Assembly (NCBI RefSeq): GCF_040718835.1
Contig: NZ_JBFEFG010000280.1
Span: 186,001-250,000, forward strand
Direction of reading: 5' to 3'
Length of the DNA stretch: 64,000 nt
From: Bremerella sp. JC817
GTDB lineage: Bacteria > Planctomycetota > Planctomycetia > Pirellulales > Pirellulaceae
This document shows, piece by piece, positions 24,825 to 34,015 of this stretch; the stretch's first letter is position 1, and every line of letters starts with the position of its first letter. The translations under genes and the position numbers were made by a program. Under the pieces are notes generated by a model. It had not been told where the DNA came from and did not search any database. It saw only the letters and a program-made list of their open reading frames with translations.

Positions 24825-26305
24825 TGTGGAGTCTCCTGCAAAGCCCGCTGGGAATGAAGCTCACCCTAGTCCTGCTTCATTTTCTCTGGCAAGCAACTCT
24901 CCTCTTTGGTTTCTGGCGGCTAGCCATCTCGCTGCTTTGCATCCGCACCCCTCAGGCACGCCACAGCGGTGCCTTGGGCACATTGCTGCTGATAATCTGC
25001 TGCCCTGTACTAACGTCTTGCCTGATCGACTCGACCAGCCTTCCTACGGCAATCGATCAGAACGGAATCGCAGCGACGCTGATCGATTCGCCCAAGTCAG
25101 CCTCTTCGGATGATCTCGCCGGGCAGGCACTTACCAGTGCCTCTTCGCTTACCAGCAATAGCTCGATCAAAGCCCTGTCGCTAGGCGGCTGGATCGTCCG
25201 CTCGCAGCCGTACTTGATTCTGGGCTGGAGCGTAGGCGTGCTGATCTTGGGCACGCGTCTGTTCCTTGGCTACATCGGCACAATCTGGCTACGACGATCG
25301 CAATTAACGCCTGTTGAATCTGACTTGCTCGTACGCTTTGCCAACCTGGCAACTCGCTTGAATTTGCTTCAGTTGCCTCCGATTGCCTACTCCAAGCGGA
25401 TCGGCCAGGCGATGACCGTTGGCCTGCTTCGTCCGATGGTTCTGCTGCCGGCAGCGTGGGCGGCTTCGATCTCGCCAGAAATCCTCGACGCCGTCTTCGC
25501 CCACGAACTGGCACACATTCGTCGCCAAGACCTGTGGATCAACTTCCTGCAGCGTCTGGCTGAAACGTTGTTCTTTTATCATCCGGCCGTCTGGTGGCTG
25601 TCGTCCGAGATCCGTCAAACGCGAGAGTCGTGTTGTGACGAACTCGCTGTTGAAGCTTTGGGCCAACGATTGCACTATGCTCGATCGCTGCAAGAGGTCG
25701 CTCACTGGCAATTGGAACAGCCTGCTTCGTCGCTGGCGACTCCGTTCCTGGGAGGGCCGCAGCAAAAGCTATTGGATCGCGTGCGTCATATTCTCGGTAT
25801 GGCAACGCCACCGGCAGGCGAACGCTGCTGGGCAGCAGGCTTGCTGCTCGCTTCTATTCCGGTTTGGCTTTGGATGCTGTCGGCAATCTTTTGGCCTGAC
25901 TCGGCACCGCAAGCGTTGGCCAAAGACCGTCAATCCGCGATTGTCGAACTGGAAGATATCGAACCCGAGGACGCCGCACCAACGTCGGTTTCCCCTGAGC
26001 ATGCCATGCGTGACCATCTCGAGCCGCACCATCACAATTTGGAACAGCATGCCGAACTCCATCGTCGTGGACACCATCATCATCATCACGACGATGCAAT
26101 CGATGATGTTCGCCAAGAAGACCAAGAGATGCTGGAAGTCTTGAAGCAGCTCCAGCAAGAGGTTCGCTCGCTGCGTGCGGAAGTTGAGCAACTGCGTCAG
26201 CGACCGCCGTTGCCACCGCCAGCCGTACAGCGTCGCATGATGCAACAGCGTCCCAAGGTAGTACCGTTCTGGCATCAGCTGGCCGAAGGGCTCGACGACG
26301 AGTAG
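24824..26305 (+). CDS. M56 (BlaR1/MecR1-type) membrane metalloprotease with His-rich tail
   Basis: The protein has 493 residues. Hydrophobic helices lie near residues 12-35, 45-65 and 130-155, and another near 345. The zinc protease motif HELAH is at 227-231 within FAHELAHIRRQD, followed by FYHPAVWWLSSEIRQTRESCCDELAV, typical of family M56. Unlike BlaR1, there is no beta-lactam sensor domain. After the last helix (about 345-365) the tail carries an acidic stretch, a His-rich segment (about 390-425, including six consecutive His), a coiled coil and a Pro-rich end. The gene overlaps the BlaI-like repressor by one base, so it should be its signal-transducing partner. The signal is unknown; the His-rich tail suggests a metal ion. 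Confidence 0.88.
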   Translation: MWSLLQSPLGMKLTLVLLHFLWQATLLFGFWRLAISLLCIRTPQARHSGALGTLLLIICCPVLTSCLIDSTSLPTAIDQNGIAATLIDSPKSASSDDLAGQALTSASSLTSNSSIKALSLGGWIVRSQPYLILGWSVGVLILGTRLFLGYIGTIWLRRSQLTPVESDLLVRFANLATRLNLLQLPPIAYSKRIGQAMTVGLLRPMVLLPAAWAASISPEILDAVFAHELAHIRRQDLWINFLQRLAETLFFYHPAVWWLSSEIRQTRESCCDELAVEALGQRLHYARSLQEVAHWQLEQPASSLATPFLGGPQQKLLDRVRHILGMATPPAGERCWAAGLLLASIPVWLWMLSAIFWPDSAPQALAKDRQSAIVELEDIEPEDAAPTSVSPEHAMRDHLEPHHHNLEQHAELHRRGHHHHHHDDAIDDVRQEDQEMLEVLKQLQQEVRSLRAEVEQLRQRPPLPPPAVQRRMMQQRPKVVPFWHQLAEGLDDE

Positions 26306-26374
26306 TCTTCTCGTGCCGACCAGCGTATAACAAGCGGCAAACCTTACTCGCTTCGTTTTGACCAACAGCCTGCA

Positions 26375-27166
26375 ATGAACTCTTCGCCTTCCTCCCGCCC
26401 CTCGTGGCAGCTTCCGACCGGCGTTACCCGTGGTTCGCTCGACTATATCGAGTCGGCCGCGATCGCGGATGGCTACGACGAAGATCTGGCGTTCGGCAGC
26501 GACTTCCAGTTCGACGAAGAGACCATCGCCAACTTCATTCCATCTGAAGGCCTGGTGGCGGACCTCGGCTGTGGCACAGCTCGGGCACTGATTCCGCTGG
26601 TTCGCCGTGGCAACCGGGGACTCGCGGTCGATCTGTCGCCTGAGATGCTACGCATCGTCGCCGAGAAAGCGAAGCAAGAGCAGCTCGACATCGCGTGTGT
26701 CGAAGCCAATCTGTGCGAGCTCGATATGATTGCGAACCAATCGGTCGACCACGCGATCTGCATGTTCAGCACCTTGGGCATGATCAAAGGGGCCGACAAT
26801 CGACGGACGTTCCTCGACCATACCTATCGCATGCTCAAGCCAGGCGGACGATTCGTTGTGCACGTGCATAACTTCTGGTTCAACCTGTTTGAACCGAATG
26901 GAGCGTATTGGCTGGCATCGCACCTGGTGAAGTCTCGGATGACCAAAGGGATGGAACGGGGCGATAAGTACTATCGCTACCGCGGCATCCCCAATTTCTT
27001 TTTGCACGTCTTCAGCCGGGGCGAATTTGCCCGAGCTTTGAAACAAAGCGGCTTCAAGGTCGTGCGGCAGATTCCACTGCGGATGGATCGCCAGGGAGAG
27101 CTTCCTAACTCGTGGTTGTTTGGCGGATGGCGGGCGAGCGGATGGATCGCGTTGTGCGAGAAGTAA
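26375..27166 (+). CDS. Class I SAM-dependent methyltransferase
   Basis: The protein has 263 residues and a Methyltransf_11/25-like core: motif I VADLGCGTARALIPLVRRG, strand-2 acidic end LAVDLSPEMLRIV, then SVDHAICMFSTLGMIKG and MLKPGGRFVVHVHN. The C-terminal part contains NFFLHVFSRGEFARALKQSGF, as in small-molecule methyltransferases. There is no signal peptide. It is convergent with the mechanosensitive channel gene, whose stop is 22 bp away. The substrate is unknown. Confidence 0.85.
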   Translation: MNSSPSSRPSWQLPTGVTRGSLDYIESAAIADGYDEDLAFGSDFQFDEETIANFIPSEGLVADLGCGTARALIPLVRRGNRGLAVDLSPEMLRIVAEKAKQEQLDIACVEANLCELDMIANQSVDHAICMFSTLGMIKGADNRRTFLDHTYRMLKPGGRFVVHVHNFWFNLFEPNGAYWLASHLVKSRMTKGMERGDKYYRYRGIPNFFLHVFSRGEFARALKQSGFKVVRQIPLRMDRQGELPNSWLFGGWRASGWIALCEK

Positions 27167-27188
27167 CGCGTTCCGTTTCTCGATAACG

Positions 27189-29039
27189 CTACTTTTTGCG
27201 ACGCCTCGAATCGATATCGTCGTAGTGGTATGGTCCTGGAAAATCGACCAGACCACGACGTTCGTTCGGCAGCGGCAATGGCCCTGCAATCTCGGCGGCG
27301 GCACGGCGTCCCGATTCTTCCGGCAGTTCGTCGGCACCAGCGAAAGACTGGGGCTCTTCCTGATGTAGATGAATCGTTTGCGTTGGAAACGCGAATTGAA
27401 CTCCCAGGCGTTTGGCCAAACGAACGATCCCCACGAACAATTTGTGGCGTTCGCGAAGTTCGATATTCCAGTCCGCGCAGTCGAGGTATAAGTTCACCAG
27501 GATATCGAGCGAGCTTGAATTGAACTCGTTTAAGAATACCTGGTAGTAGTCTTTTCGCGTGTAAGGCTGACGTCGAATCAGCTCGCGAATCCCTTCGCAG
27601 AAGGCATCGATTTGTTCCGGGGTCGTATCGTACTGCACACCAATCACCGTCTTAATTCGGCGAAAGGTTCGCTTCCCCATGTTGTCGACTTTGGCGGTGA
27701 TCAGCAGACTGTTCGGCAGCGTCACCAAACTGTTGTTGAACGTGCGAATCTTGGTACTACGAAGCCCCATCGCTTCGACCGTACCTTCAACTCCTTCGGT
27801 GATCACCCAGTCGCCGATTTCAAACGGTCGATCGACCATCACAGTGAGCGAGCCGAAGATATTGCTCAGCGTCTCTTTCGCAGCCAACGCAATCGCGATA
27901 CCACCGATACCGAGCGAGCCCAGCAAACCCACGATCGGCAATGAAAACGATTCAGCAAACACCAGAATGCCGATGCAGACCGAAAAGGTCTTCAATGTTT
28001 TGCTGATCGCCGGCAACAGCAGGTCGTCGTACTTCTTGCCATTTCGGGCGGCGGCATGGATCAGGTGAACGATAACCAGATCGATCATGCGAAAGAAGAA
28101 CCAGATCGCCGAAACGATCCCGAACAGTTGTACGCCGTAAAACAAAATCGTGCGAAACAGATCGGGCAGACGGAAGAGCCATAGTCCGTAATACCACGTG
28201 ATCGCCATTGCCGTGAGACCGATCGGCGTCCAAGCCTTCTCGAATGCCTGGCGAATGTCTTCGTCGTTTGGTGTTCGCCCGAAGCGAACCCGGCGGATGA
28301 ATCGCAAGAGCACCTGCAGGACCACATCAACCAGGTAGCCTGCCACGATCAATGCGAGCAGACAAATCCACTGGTAGGTTGGCAGCAGAAAGTGTTCTTC
28401 GCGATAGAACGGGGGAACTTGCGATTCGAGCCATAAGGCAAAGGTTGGCTTCGGCTTCGTGTCGGATTCGCCGCTCTGTTCGTCTCGCTTTTCTTGCGCC
28501 TCGATATCGGGCGTGTACTTCTTCATCAGATCGCTGACGGCTTCGACAGCTTTCGTGCTGAACCGCCATAGCCCCTGGGGGCCTTTGGTCAGCGTGATCT
28601 TGGAAGCGTCTTCCTCTTGATCGAAGGGAACCCGGCCATCACCATCGCCGAAGACAGGAACCTCGATCTTATCGGTCTTTTCCGGAACAAGGTCCGGATT
28701 CACATCCCATAGCGTGGAAAGCAGCTGAAACAACTCGTAGCAAAGATCGCGCTGCGAGAGCTTTTGAATTTCAGGCCGATCGCTGAAGTCGACACATTCA
28801 ATTGCCGTATCGTAATCAGCATCCTCAATCGCCTCGAGAAATGTTCTGACGGTTACCTGAGGATTCCCTTGCTTGAGGAGCAGCTTGGGATCGACCGCCG
28901 GCGCCTCTGCTGGCTTCTCGGCCGCGACGCCATCACCGGTGGTGATTCCAGGAATCGCCTGCGCATGGGCCGATGCTGCCAATAGCAGCAGACAGAGCAA
29001 GATGCCGCCAAACAGTTCGCGAATCAATTTGCTGGCCAT
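27189..29039 (-). CDS. MscS-type mechanosensitive ion channel
   Basis: The protein has 616 residues from the ATG at 29039. A signal peptide (about 5-25, ending AHAQA) is followed by a periplasmic region of about 190 residues. Five hydrophobic helices lie between about residues 215 and 400, and the last two form the MscS core. The pore helix reads SLGIGGIAIALAAKETLSNIFGS, and the beta domain contains GVEGTVEAMGLRSTKIRT and TLPNSLLI. The C-terminal alpha/beta domain and a basic RRRKK end complete it. MscS channels release solutes on hypo-osmotic shock. The extended periplasmic part resembles larger MscK/MscM-like members and may sense or regulate gating. Confidence 0.92.
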   Translation of the reverse strand: MASKLIRELFGGILLCLLLLAASAHAQAIPGITTGDGVAAEKPAEAPAVDPKLLLKQGNPQVTVRTFLEAIEDADYDTAIECVDFSDRPEIQKLSQRDLCYELFQLLSTLWDVNPDLVPEKTDKIEVPVFGDGDGRVPFDQEEDASKITLTKGPQGLWRFSTKAVEAVSDLMKKYTPDIEAQEKRDEQSGESDTKPKPTFALWLESQVPPFYREEHFLLPTYQWICLLALIVAGYLVDVVLQVLLRFIRRVRFGRTPNDEDIRQAFEKAWTPIGLTAMAITWYYGLWLFRLPDLFRTILFYGVQLFGIVSAIWFFFRMIDLVIVHLIHAAARNGKKYDDLLLPAISKTLKTFSVCIGILVFAESFSLPIVGLLGSLGIGGIAIALAAKETLSNIFGSLTVMVDRPFEIGDWVITEGVEGTVEAMGLRSTKIRTFNNSLVTLPNSLLITAKVDNMGKRTFRRIKTVIGVQYDTTPEQIDAFCEGIRELIRRQPYTRKDYYQVFLNEFNSSSLDILVNLYLDCADWNIELRERHKLFVGIVRLAKRLGVQFAFPTQTIHLHQEEPQSFAGADELPEESGRRAAAEIAGPLPLPNERRGLVDFPGPYHYDDIDSRRRKK

Positions 29040-29528
29040 GATGGGGGAAGTCAAACCGAACTACGTTAGGGAGATGGATCGCTGCCATGCTAACGTACCT
29101 TCCCCGCGAATCAGTGCGGGAAGTTTCTTAGAGACCAACGATGCTATTCGTTCGGTTCGAAATAAAAAAGGCCCCCGGAAAGTTCGGATCCCAGGGGGGC
29201 AAAGGATTCCGTTCTTCTCCGGGAGCGATTGGTCGGTTCAGGGAATCGACATCCTGTCGAAATGAGCCGATTCTTTCGGTTGCGCCATCGAGAGTTTTCA
29301 AGCGAGACGTTCAACTTCCTTGTCAAACGGCCGGCTCACGATCCGCGGAAAGCCGCCAAAAGCAGCTTTCCCTATGCAGGAAACACCTCATCGATTTTGC
29401 CCACGAACGACACGTTTTTTACTCCGCGAGGAAGTCATGTCGTCCGTGTGAGGCGGTAAGTTATTGGTTTTCCAAAAACCGATCAAGCCCGTTTCTTGAA
29501 AAGAATCGGAGAGAAAACTGAACTTCTT
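29040..29528. other. Intergenic region of about 490 bp
   Basis: It lies between the GGDEF gene stop (29529) and the MscS gene start, both on the minus strand. It contains a GC-rich hairpin with a T-tract at 29165-29200. No convincing gene is seen on either strand. Confidence 0.5.
29165..29200 (-). terminator. Rho-independent terminator
   Basis: Read on the minus strand a GCCCCC-rich arm with CCTGG pairs with CCGGGGGC and is followed by TTTTTTATT. It is about 330 bp past the GGDEF gene stop and upstream of the MscS gene, so it would separate the two transcription units. Confidence 0.6.
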
Positions 29529-31061
29529 TCAGCTTGCTATCACTGCCTCGCGAGTCATGCGGCGAGGAGCCTCCCAATCGCATTCGTTCCGAACAAGATA
29601 GACCGAGTTGCCACTCTTATCTTGAGCATGCTTCAGACCGGCTTCACAACGTGCGACCATGTGCTGTGCTTCGTCACCTTCCAAGGCCTGCGACACACCA
29701 CACGAGATGGTCAACTTGATGGTGTCGGTTGCTGTTTGCAGTTCCAATCGACCAATTGCCTGACGTGCTCGCTCCGCGACGGCCGACGCTTCTTCGCCGG
29801 TGGCGGAAGGTAGCATCGCACCAAATTGGTTGTCACCCATCTGGCAAATATGATCCATATCTCGCAAGATCGCTTGAAAGACTTGCAGGACGGCGCTCTG
29901 AATTTTCTTCGAGTCGTGATGCGAATCAAGCGGCTTGCCATCAACCGAATCGACACTCGCCAGGATCATTGCGAGTGGTTGACGCTTACGATGGAAAAGC
30001 GCCAGACGGCGACTCACATCCAGCATGAAGGCATCGCGGCGACCGATCGCCGACGACTCCTCGGAGGCTTCCACTGCGGGATCGGCCTTACGATGGGGCA
30101 CTTCATGGCAGGTCTTGCCATCGTGCCAGCACGCACGATTACGACCACGACGCTTCGACGCGTACAACGCACGGTCGGCACGCCCCAGCCATTCCGCAGG
30201 CTCGCTGTCGCGAACGATTTCGGCAATACCGAGACTGGCGGTGACCTTCAGCGGACGTCCTTCAAATTCGAGAGGCAGGCGTTCGATATGCGAGTTAATT
30301 CGTCGAGCAGTCAGCTTGGCATCGAACAACTCGGTTGCCGGCAGCAACACGGCGAACTCTTCGCCACCATATCGCATCGCAATTCCGCCGACACCTTTCA
30401 CGGCCGAGCGAATGACCTCGCCCACTTTCTGCAGACAATAGTCGCCGGCCTGGTGTCCGTTGCGGTCGTTGAATGTTTTGAAATGATCGATGTCGATCAT
30501 AATGAGCGAGGCAGGGCGTTTCGATTCGCGTTTCTCGTTGAACAGACGCGCGATCTCTTCGTCGAATACACGGCGGTTCGGCAAGCCGGTCAACGCATCG
30601 GTACGTGCTTCGACACGGTGCGAACGCAGTAGTTGCGATTGTTCCTGCAAGCGGGCTTCGGCCACGTTCAAACGCGAATCGAGATGACGATTTGCTTCCA
30701 TCAATCGCGAGATGACGCGTGTTACGGCGTCCGGGTCCGACATGTTGGTCATACTGACCAGGTCGTGATTGATTTGTTCGACCGATTGCGAATGGGCTTG
30801 AACGTCCGTCCGCATTCCCTTGGCCAGGTCGCGAACTTCGTCCACGACATCGCTCAGGTCTTCCGCAGCGACCGTCGTAACGGCCGTGCTATCAGGCGTC
30901 ACGGGACTTTCTGGCAATTGAACGACTTTTCGCTCTTGATCATTTACCAGTGTGGCTTGCTTCTGCTTTGCCGCAGGATACCGCAACCAGGTTGCGGCAA
31001 CATAGCCAATTTTGAAGAAGATGAGGCAAAGAAGCAGGTGAAGCAGTGTGAATTCGGACAT
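29529..31061 (-). CDS. Membrane-anchored protein with two GGDEF domains, second one degenerate
   Basis: The protein has 510 residues. One transmembrane helix (about 5-25) is followed by a coiled-coil signalling region (about 68-148). A first GGDEF domain (about 150-315) has the TDALTGLPNRRVFDEEI start, DIDHFKTFND and an intact GGEEF at 232-236, so diguanylate cyclase activity is expected. The RxxD inhibitory site is absent before it (VKGVGGIAMRYGGEEF). A second GGDEF fold (about 345-490) has GDNQF instead of GGDEF and is probably inactive, but it retains an RDMD five residues before that motif, the exact position of the c-di-GMP-binding I-site. The gene is divergent from a response regulator. 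Confidence 0.9.
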   Translation of the reverse strand: MSEFTLLHLLLCLIFFKIGYVAATWLRYPAAKQKQATLVNDQERKVVQLPESPVTPDSTAVTTVAAEDLSDVVDEVRDLAKGMRTDVQAHSQSVEQINHDLVSMTNMSDPDAVTRVISRLMEANRHLDSRLNVAEARLQEQSQLLRSHRVEARTDALTGLPNRRVFDEEIARLFNEKRESKRPASLIMIDIDHFKTFNDRNGHQAGDYCLQKVGEVIRSAVKGVGGIAMRYGGEEFAVLLPATELFDAKLTARRINSHIERLPLEFEGRPLKVTASLGIAEIVRDSEPAEWLGRADRALYASKRRGRNRACWHDGKTCHEVPHRKADPAVEASEESSAIGRRDAFMLDVSRRLALFHRKRQPLAMILASVDSVDGKPLDSHHDSKKIQSAVLQVFQAILRDMDHICQMGDNQFGAMLPSATGEEASAVAERARQAIGRLELQTATDTIKLTISCGVSQALEGDEAQHMVARCEAGLKHAQDKSGNSVYLVRNECDWEAPRRMTREAVIAS

Positions 31062-31414
31062 CTCTGGATACGCGCTTACCGAGACAACAATAACGATCGT
31101 AGCGATTGTCCGGAGACAAGCCAGAGGATCGCAGAGGTTATTAGCACGTGTTCGCGCTTGGGGGCAGTAACCTCTATATAGTTACTTAGATCACAAACGC
31201 GTCCGGTCAAACGAATCGTGCAAGATAGGATTCGAAGTTCCGAGGCTCAAGAGTTTTGCGCGTTCCCACACATTTTGCGGTTCTCCCGCATGTTGAAAAA
31301 TGCAACCTATACTTCCCCCAGGGGTTGCCCCTATAGCCCAGTTTTTTAATCCGCTTCGCTCTATTTACGGCGACAGCTTATGAAGTCCCAGCTTGTAGAT
31401 TCAGGGGCAGACTG
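31062..31414. other. Divergent regulatory region between the GGDEF gene and the response regulator
   Basis: About 350 bp with AT-richer patches. A TATACT at 31308-31313 could be a -10 box for the response regulator gene, but no matching -35 box is found at the proper distance. No open frame with a ribosome binding site is seen. Confidence 0.4.
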
Positions 31415-32122
31415 ATGATGCTTGCGAAAAGTAACACACCGACTCCATTTCCACGCGTGCTCGTTGTCGATGACGATGACGCGATCATGCGTGCCGTTTC
31501 GCGAGTCCTCGGCTCCGACGAATCAATTCAGATCGTCGGTCACACCACGCATGCGCAAGCCGGTCTTGCGATGGCGGCATCATTGAAGCCTGACGTGGTC
31601 CTGATGGACATCCACATGCATGGCCTTGATCCGTTCCTGGCGTGCAAACAAATCACCGAAAGCACTGGCGGTCATTCGAGGATCCTGTTTTATACCGGCT
31701 TCCCGAGAGATAACTATTTGGACCGCTGCCTGGCGGTTGGCGCCGCCGGAATCGTCTCGAAGCATTCCGAATCACTTCGGAACCTCGCGTTTGCCATCCG
31801 TCATGTGGCGGCCGGTAATACCTACTTCTCACCAGAACTAGACAAACGCCTGGTCGAGCGGGAAGATGGCGTCACGTCGTCACGACTGGCGACCTTAAGC
31901 GATCGCGAGATCGGCGTGCTCCGCGAACTTTCTCTCGGTCGAACGCAATCGGAAATTGCCGACGCCCTCGATATCAGCGAACGCACGGTCAACAAGACGG
32001 TGGGGGACCTGAAGATCAAGCTCGAGGTCCAGACGATCAACGAAATGCTGATCTTTGCCGTGAACGAAGGTTTGGTTCACCCAGAGCTTCAGTTCGTCGA
32101 CCGTCAAAAGAAGGACGACTAA
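31415..32122 (+). CDS. NarL/FixJ-type response regulator
   Basis: The protein has 235 residues. The receiver domain (about 14-135) has the acidic pocket VVDDDDA, phospho-acceptor Asp65 in VVLMDIHM, the T/S position at LFYTGF and conserved Lys in GIVSKHSE. The LuxR-type helix-turn-helix (about 160-222) reads LSDREIGVLRELSLGRTQ and EIADALDISERTVNKTV. It should be a DNA-binding two-component regulator; no histidine kinase is encoded nearby, so it is an orphan in this window. It begins with two adjacent ATGs after an AGGGGCAG element. The divergent neighbour encodes a GGDEF protein. Confidence 0.9.
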   Translation: MMLAKSNTPTPFPRVLVVDDDDAIMRAVSRVLGSDESIQIVGHTTHAQAGLAMAASLKPDVVLMDIHMHGLDPFLACKQITESTGGHSRILFYTGFPRDNYLDRCLAVGAAGIVSKHSESLRNLAFAIRHVAAGNTYFSPELDKRLVEREDGVTSSRLATLSDREIGVLRELSLGRTQSEIADALDISERTVNKTVGDLKIKLEVQTINEMLIFAVNEGLVHPELQFVDRQKKDD

Positions 32123-32193
32123 AAGTAGAGCGACCGTTTGTGGTAGGATGAATCCGTCTGCCCCGGAGTTCGTCCTACTTCAGAAAGTTCGCT

Positions 32194-33384
32194 ATGCTGA
32201 CTGCCGCCCAAAAAGAACGTGCCCTCGAACTGGTTCTCGCCCTGATGGCGATCCCGGGCAAAAGCGGATTGGAATCCGAGGTGGCGGCGAAGGTTCAACA
32301 GGAACTCACTCAGGCCGGCCTCTCTGCCGACGCCCTCGAGTTCGACACCGCGCATCTGAAGTGCCCGATTCCGGAAAGCACAACCGGCAATCTGATTGTG
32401 AAGCTGGATGGCACGACTTCTCTACCACGTCGGATGCTGATGGCCCACATGGATACTGTGCCGATTTGCGTCGACGCTCGTCCGGTGGTCCAAGGCAACC
32501 AGGTTGTTTCCCAGGATGATCATACCGGCCTGGGTGCCGATGATCGTGCAGGCGTCGCGGCGGTGCTATTTGCCGCGACCGAGATCTTGCGAGAAGGCAC
32601 CTCGCACGGTCCGCTCACATTTCTGTTTACCGTGCAGGAAGAGATCGGCCTGCATGGCGCGAAGAACCTCGATCCGGCAATGCTCGGTTCACCAGAGCTG
32701 GCCTTCAATTGGGATGGTGGCGATCCCACCAAACTGACCGTCGGTGCGATCGGCGGTTATCGGATGACGATCGACATTCGCGGCCAGGCAAGTCACGCCG
32801 GTGTCGCTCCTGAGAAAGGTGTCAGCGCGATTACCGTCGCGGGACTAGCCATCGCTAAACTGCATGCTGCCGGACTGCTGGGAAAGATCGACCAGGGCGA
32901 GTTGAAAGGGACTAGCAACATTGGCGTGATCGAAGGGGGCCATGCGACTAATGTGGTTGCGGATCGTGTGCAACTGCGAGCTGAAGTTCGCAGTCACGTG
33001 ACTTCTTCCATTGAAGTTTTCGTACGCCGCTTCGAGGAAGCCTTTCGGCAAGCCGCAACCGAAGTGACCAATACAGAAGGCCAACACGCGTCGGTTCAGT
33101 TTGATGGAAATCTAAACTACGAAGCATTCAAAATGGGGGAGGTAACCCCAAGTGTCCAGTTGGCCAGTCGCGTCTTAAATGACCTAGGACACAAACCATT
33201 TGCTTCGATTGCTAATGGTGGCCTCGATGCCAATTGGATGTTCCGGCACGGAGTTCCAACTGTCACACTGGGGTGTGGTCAACACAACCAGCACATGGTG
33301 ACCGAGATGCTCGACATCGAGCAGTTCTACATCGCTTGCGAGGTCGCCTTACAGATTGCCTCAGGGGCAGGAGCCGCCGAATGA
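32194..33384 (+). CDS. M20-family metallopeptidase (PepT-like)
   Basis: The protein has 396 residues, the normal size for M20 peptidases. Metal ligands are visible: MAHMDTVPIC (His), DDHTGLGADDRAGVA (bridging Asp), VQEEIGLHGAKN (catalytic Glu and ligand Glu), NWDGGD (Asp) and a late CGQHNQHMVTE (His). A dimerisation domain with VGAIGGYRMTIDIRGQASHAG lies in the middle. The overall pattern is closest to tripeptidase T-like enzymes of the cytoplasm that cleave small peptides using two zinc ions. Its stop codon overlaps the start of a BFD-like [2Fe-2S] gene (ATGA). Confidence 0.88.
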   Translation: MLTAAQKERALELVLALMAIPGKSGLESEVAAKVQQELTQAGLSADALEFDTAHLKCPIPESTTGNLIVKLDGTTSLPRRMLMAHMDTVPICVDARPVVQGNQVVSQDDHTGLGADDRAGVAAVLFAATEILREGTSHGPLTFLFTVQEEIGLHGAKNLDPAMLGSPELAFNWDGGDPTKLTVGAIGGYRMTIDIRGQASHAGVAPEKGVSAITVAGLAIAKLHAAGLLGKIDQGELKGTSNIGVIEGGHATNVVADRVQLRAEVRSHVTSSIEVFVRRFEEAFRQAATEVTNTEGQHASVQFDGNLNYEAFKMGEVTPSVQLASRVLNDLGHKPFASIANGGLDANWMFRHGVPTVTLGCGQHNQHMVTEMLDIEQFYIACEVALQIASGAGAAE

Positions 33385-33644
33385 AGCCTGAAGATGAACT
33401 CTGCCTTTGCTTCCACGTGAGCCTTCGCAAAGTGCAGAACTTTTGCCGAATCGAAAAGCCACGCCGGGCATCTCAACTATCAGAGTGTGGCGGTGCCGGA
33501 ACCGGCTGTGGCTGGTGCCGCCCGTTTCTGCAGAGGATCTTTGACAATCAACAGCAATCGGACGCCGAACCGATTCCAGATTCGAAACAATACCAGCAAA
33601 GTCGCGCCGCTTATATTCGCGACAAGAAAGAACGCGAGCAATAG
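33381..33644 (+). CDS. BFD-like [2Fe-2S]-binding protein
   Basis: The protein has 87 residues and starts at an ATG that overlaps the peptidase stop codon by four bases (ATGA), indicating translational coupling. The bacterioferritin-associated ferredoxin-like pattern is clear: CLCFHVSLRKVQNFC near the N-terminus and SECGGAGTGCGWC at about 34-46, giving the C-x-C and C-x2-C cysteines that hold a [2Fe-2S] cluster. The C-terminal 35 residues are polar and charged. The role may be iron handling or redox; the link to the peptidase is only positional. Confidence 0.8.
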   Translation: MKPEDELCLCFHVSLRKVQNFCRIEKPRRASQLSECGGAGTGCGWCRPFLQRIFDNQQQSDAEPIPDSKQYQQSRAAYIRDKKEREQ

Positions 33645-33661
33645 AGGCCGTCAGCTCGCGA

Positions 33662-34015
33662 TTACTCGGGCGTCTTGAAGGCGTCCAACGCCTCTTCTCG
33701 GGTCGGATATCGCTGCCAGAGCGATTCAATCTTCGACCGTTTCAGTACGTTCAGGCAGTCTTCGTTAAGGCCTGCCAGAACTAGCTGACCGCCTCGCTTC
33801 TTGATGAGCTTCCAGATCCGAATCAAAAACTGGATGAAGAACGATCCGAACGATTCGGTGTGCGAAAGGTCGACGATCACCAGCGGCGGTGTTGCATGTT
33901 TCGCAACCTCGACGATCTGTTGAACGACCTTGCTTAAGTTCGACTCATCCAGACTCAGATACTCTGGCCCAAAGTCGAGAATCGTGATGTCTCTCTGGCG
34001 CAGAATGTTGACCAT
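33662..34015 (-). CDS. STAS domain protein (anti-anti-sigma-factor-like)
   Basis: The protein has 117 residues from the ATG at 34015; a TTG at 34042 would add nine residues. The STAS fold is visible in DITILDFGPEYLSLDE, LVIVDLSHTESFGSFFIQFL (with Ser in the position usually phosphorylated), KKRGGQLVLAGLN and a C-terminal helix near YPTREEALDAF. Such proteins take part in partner-switching control of sigma factors. No cognate kinase or anti-sigma factor is nearby. It is convergent with the BFD-like gene (17 bp between stops). Confidence 0.8.
   Translation of the reverse strand: MVNILRQRDITILDFGPEYLSLDESNLSKVVQQIVEVAKHATPPLVIVDLSHTESFGSFFIQFLIRIWKLIKKRGGQLVLAGLNEDCLNVLKRSKIESLWQRYPTREEALDAFKTPE

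Noticed and set aside
26081..26098. Six consecutive His codons looking like an affinity tag
   Set aside because: The run is part of a longer natural His-rich, Asp/Glu-flanked segment with CAT/CAC mixture inside a native gene; no vector sequence is nearby.
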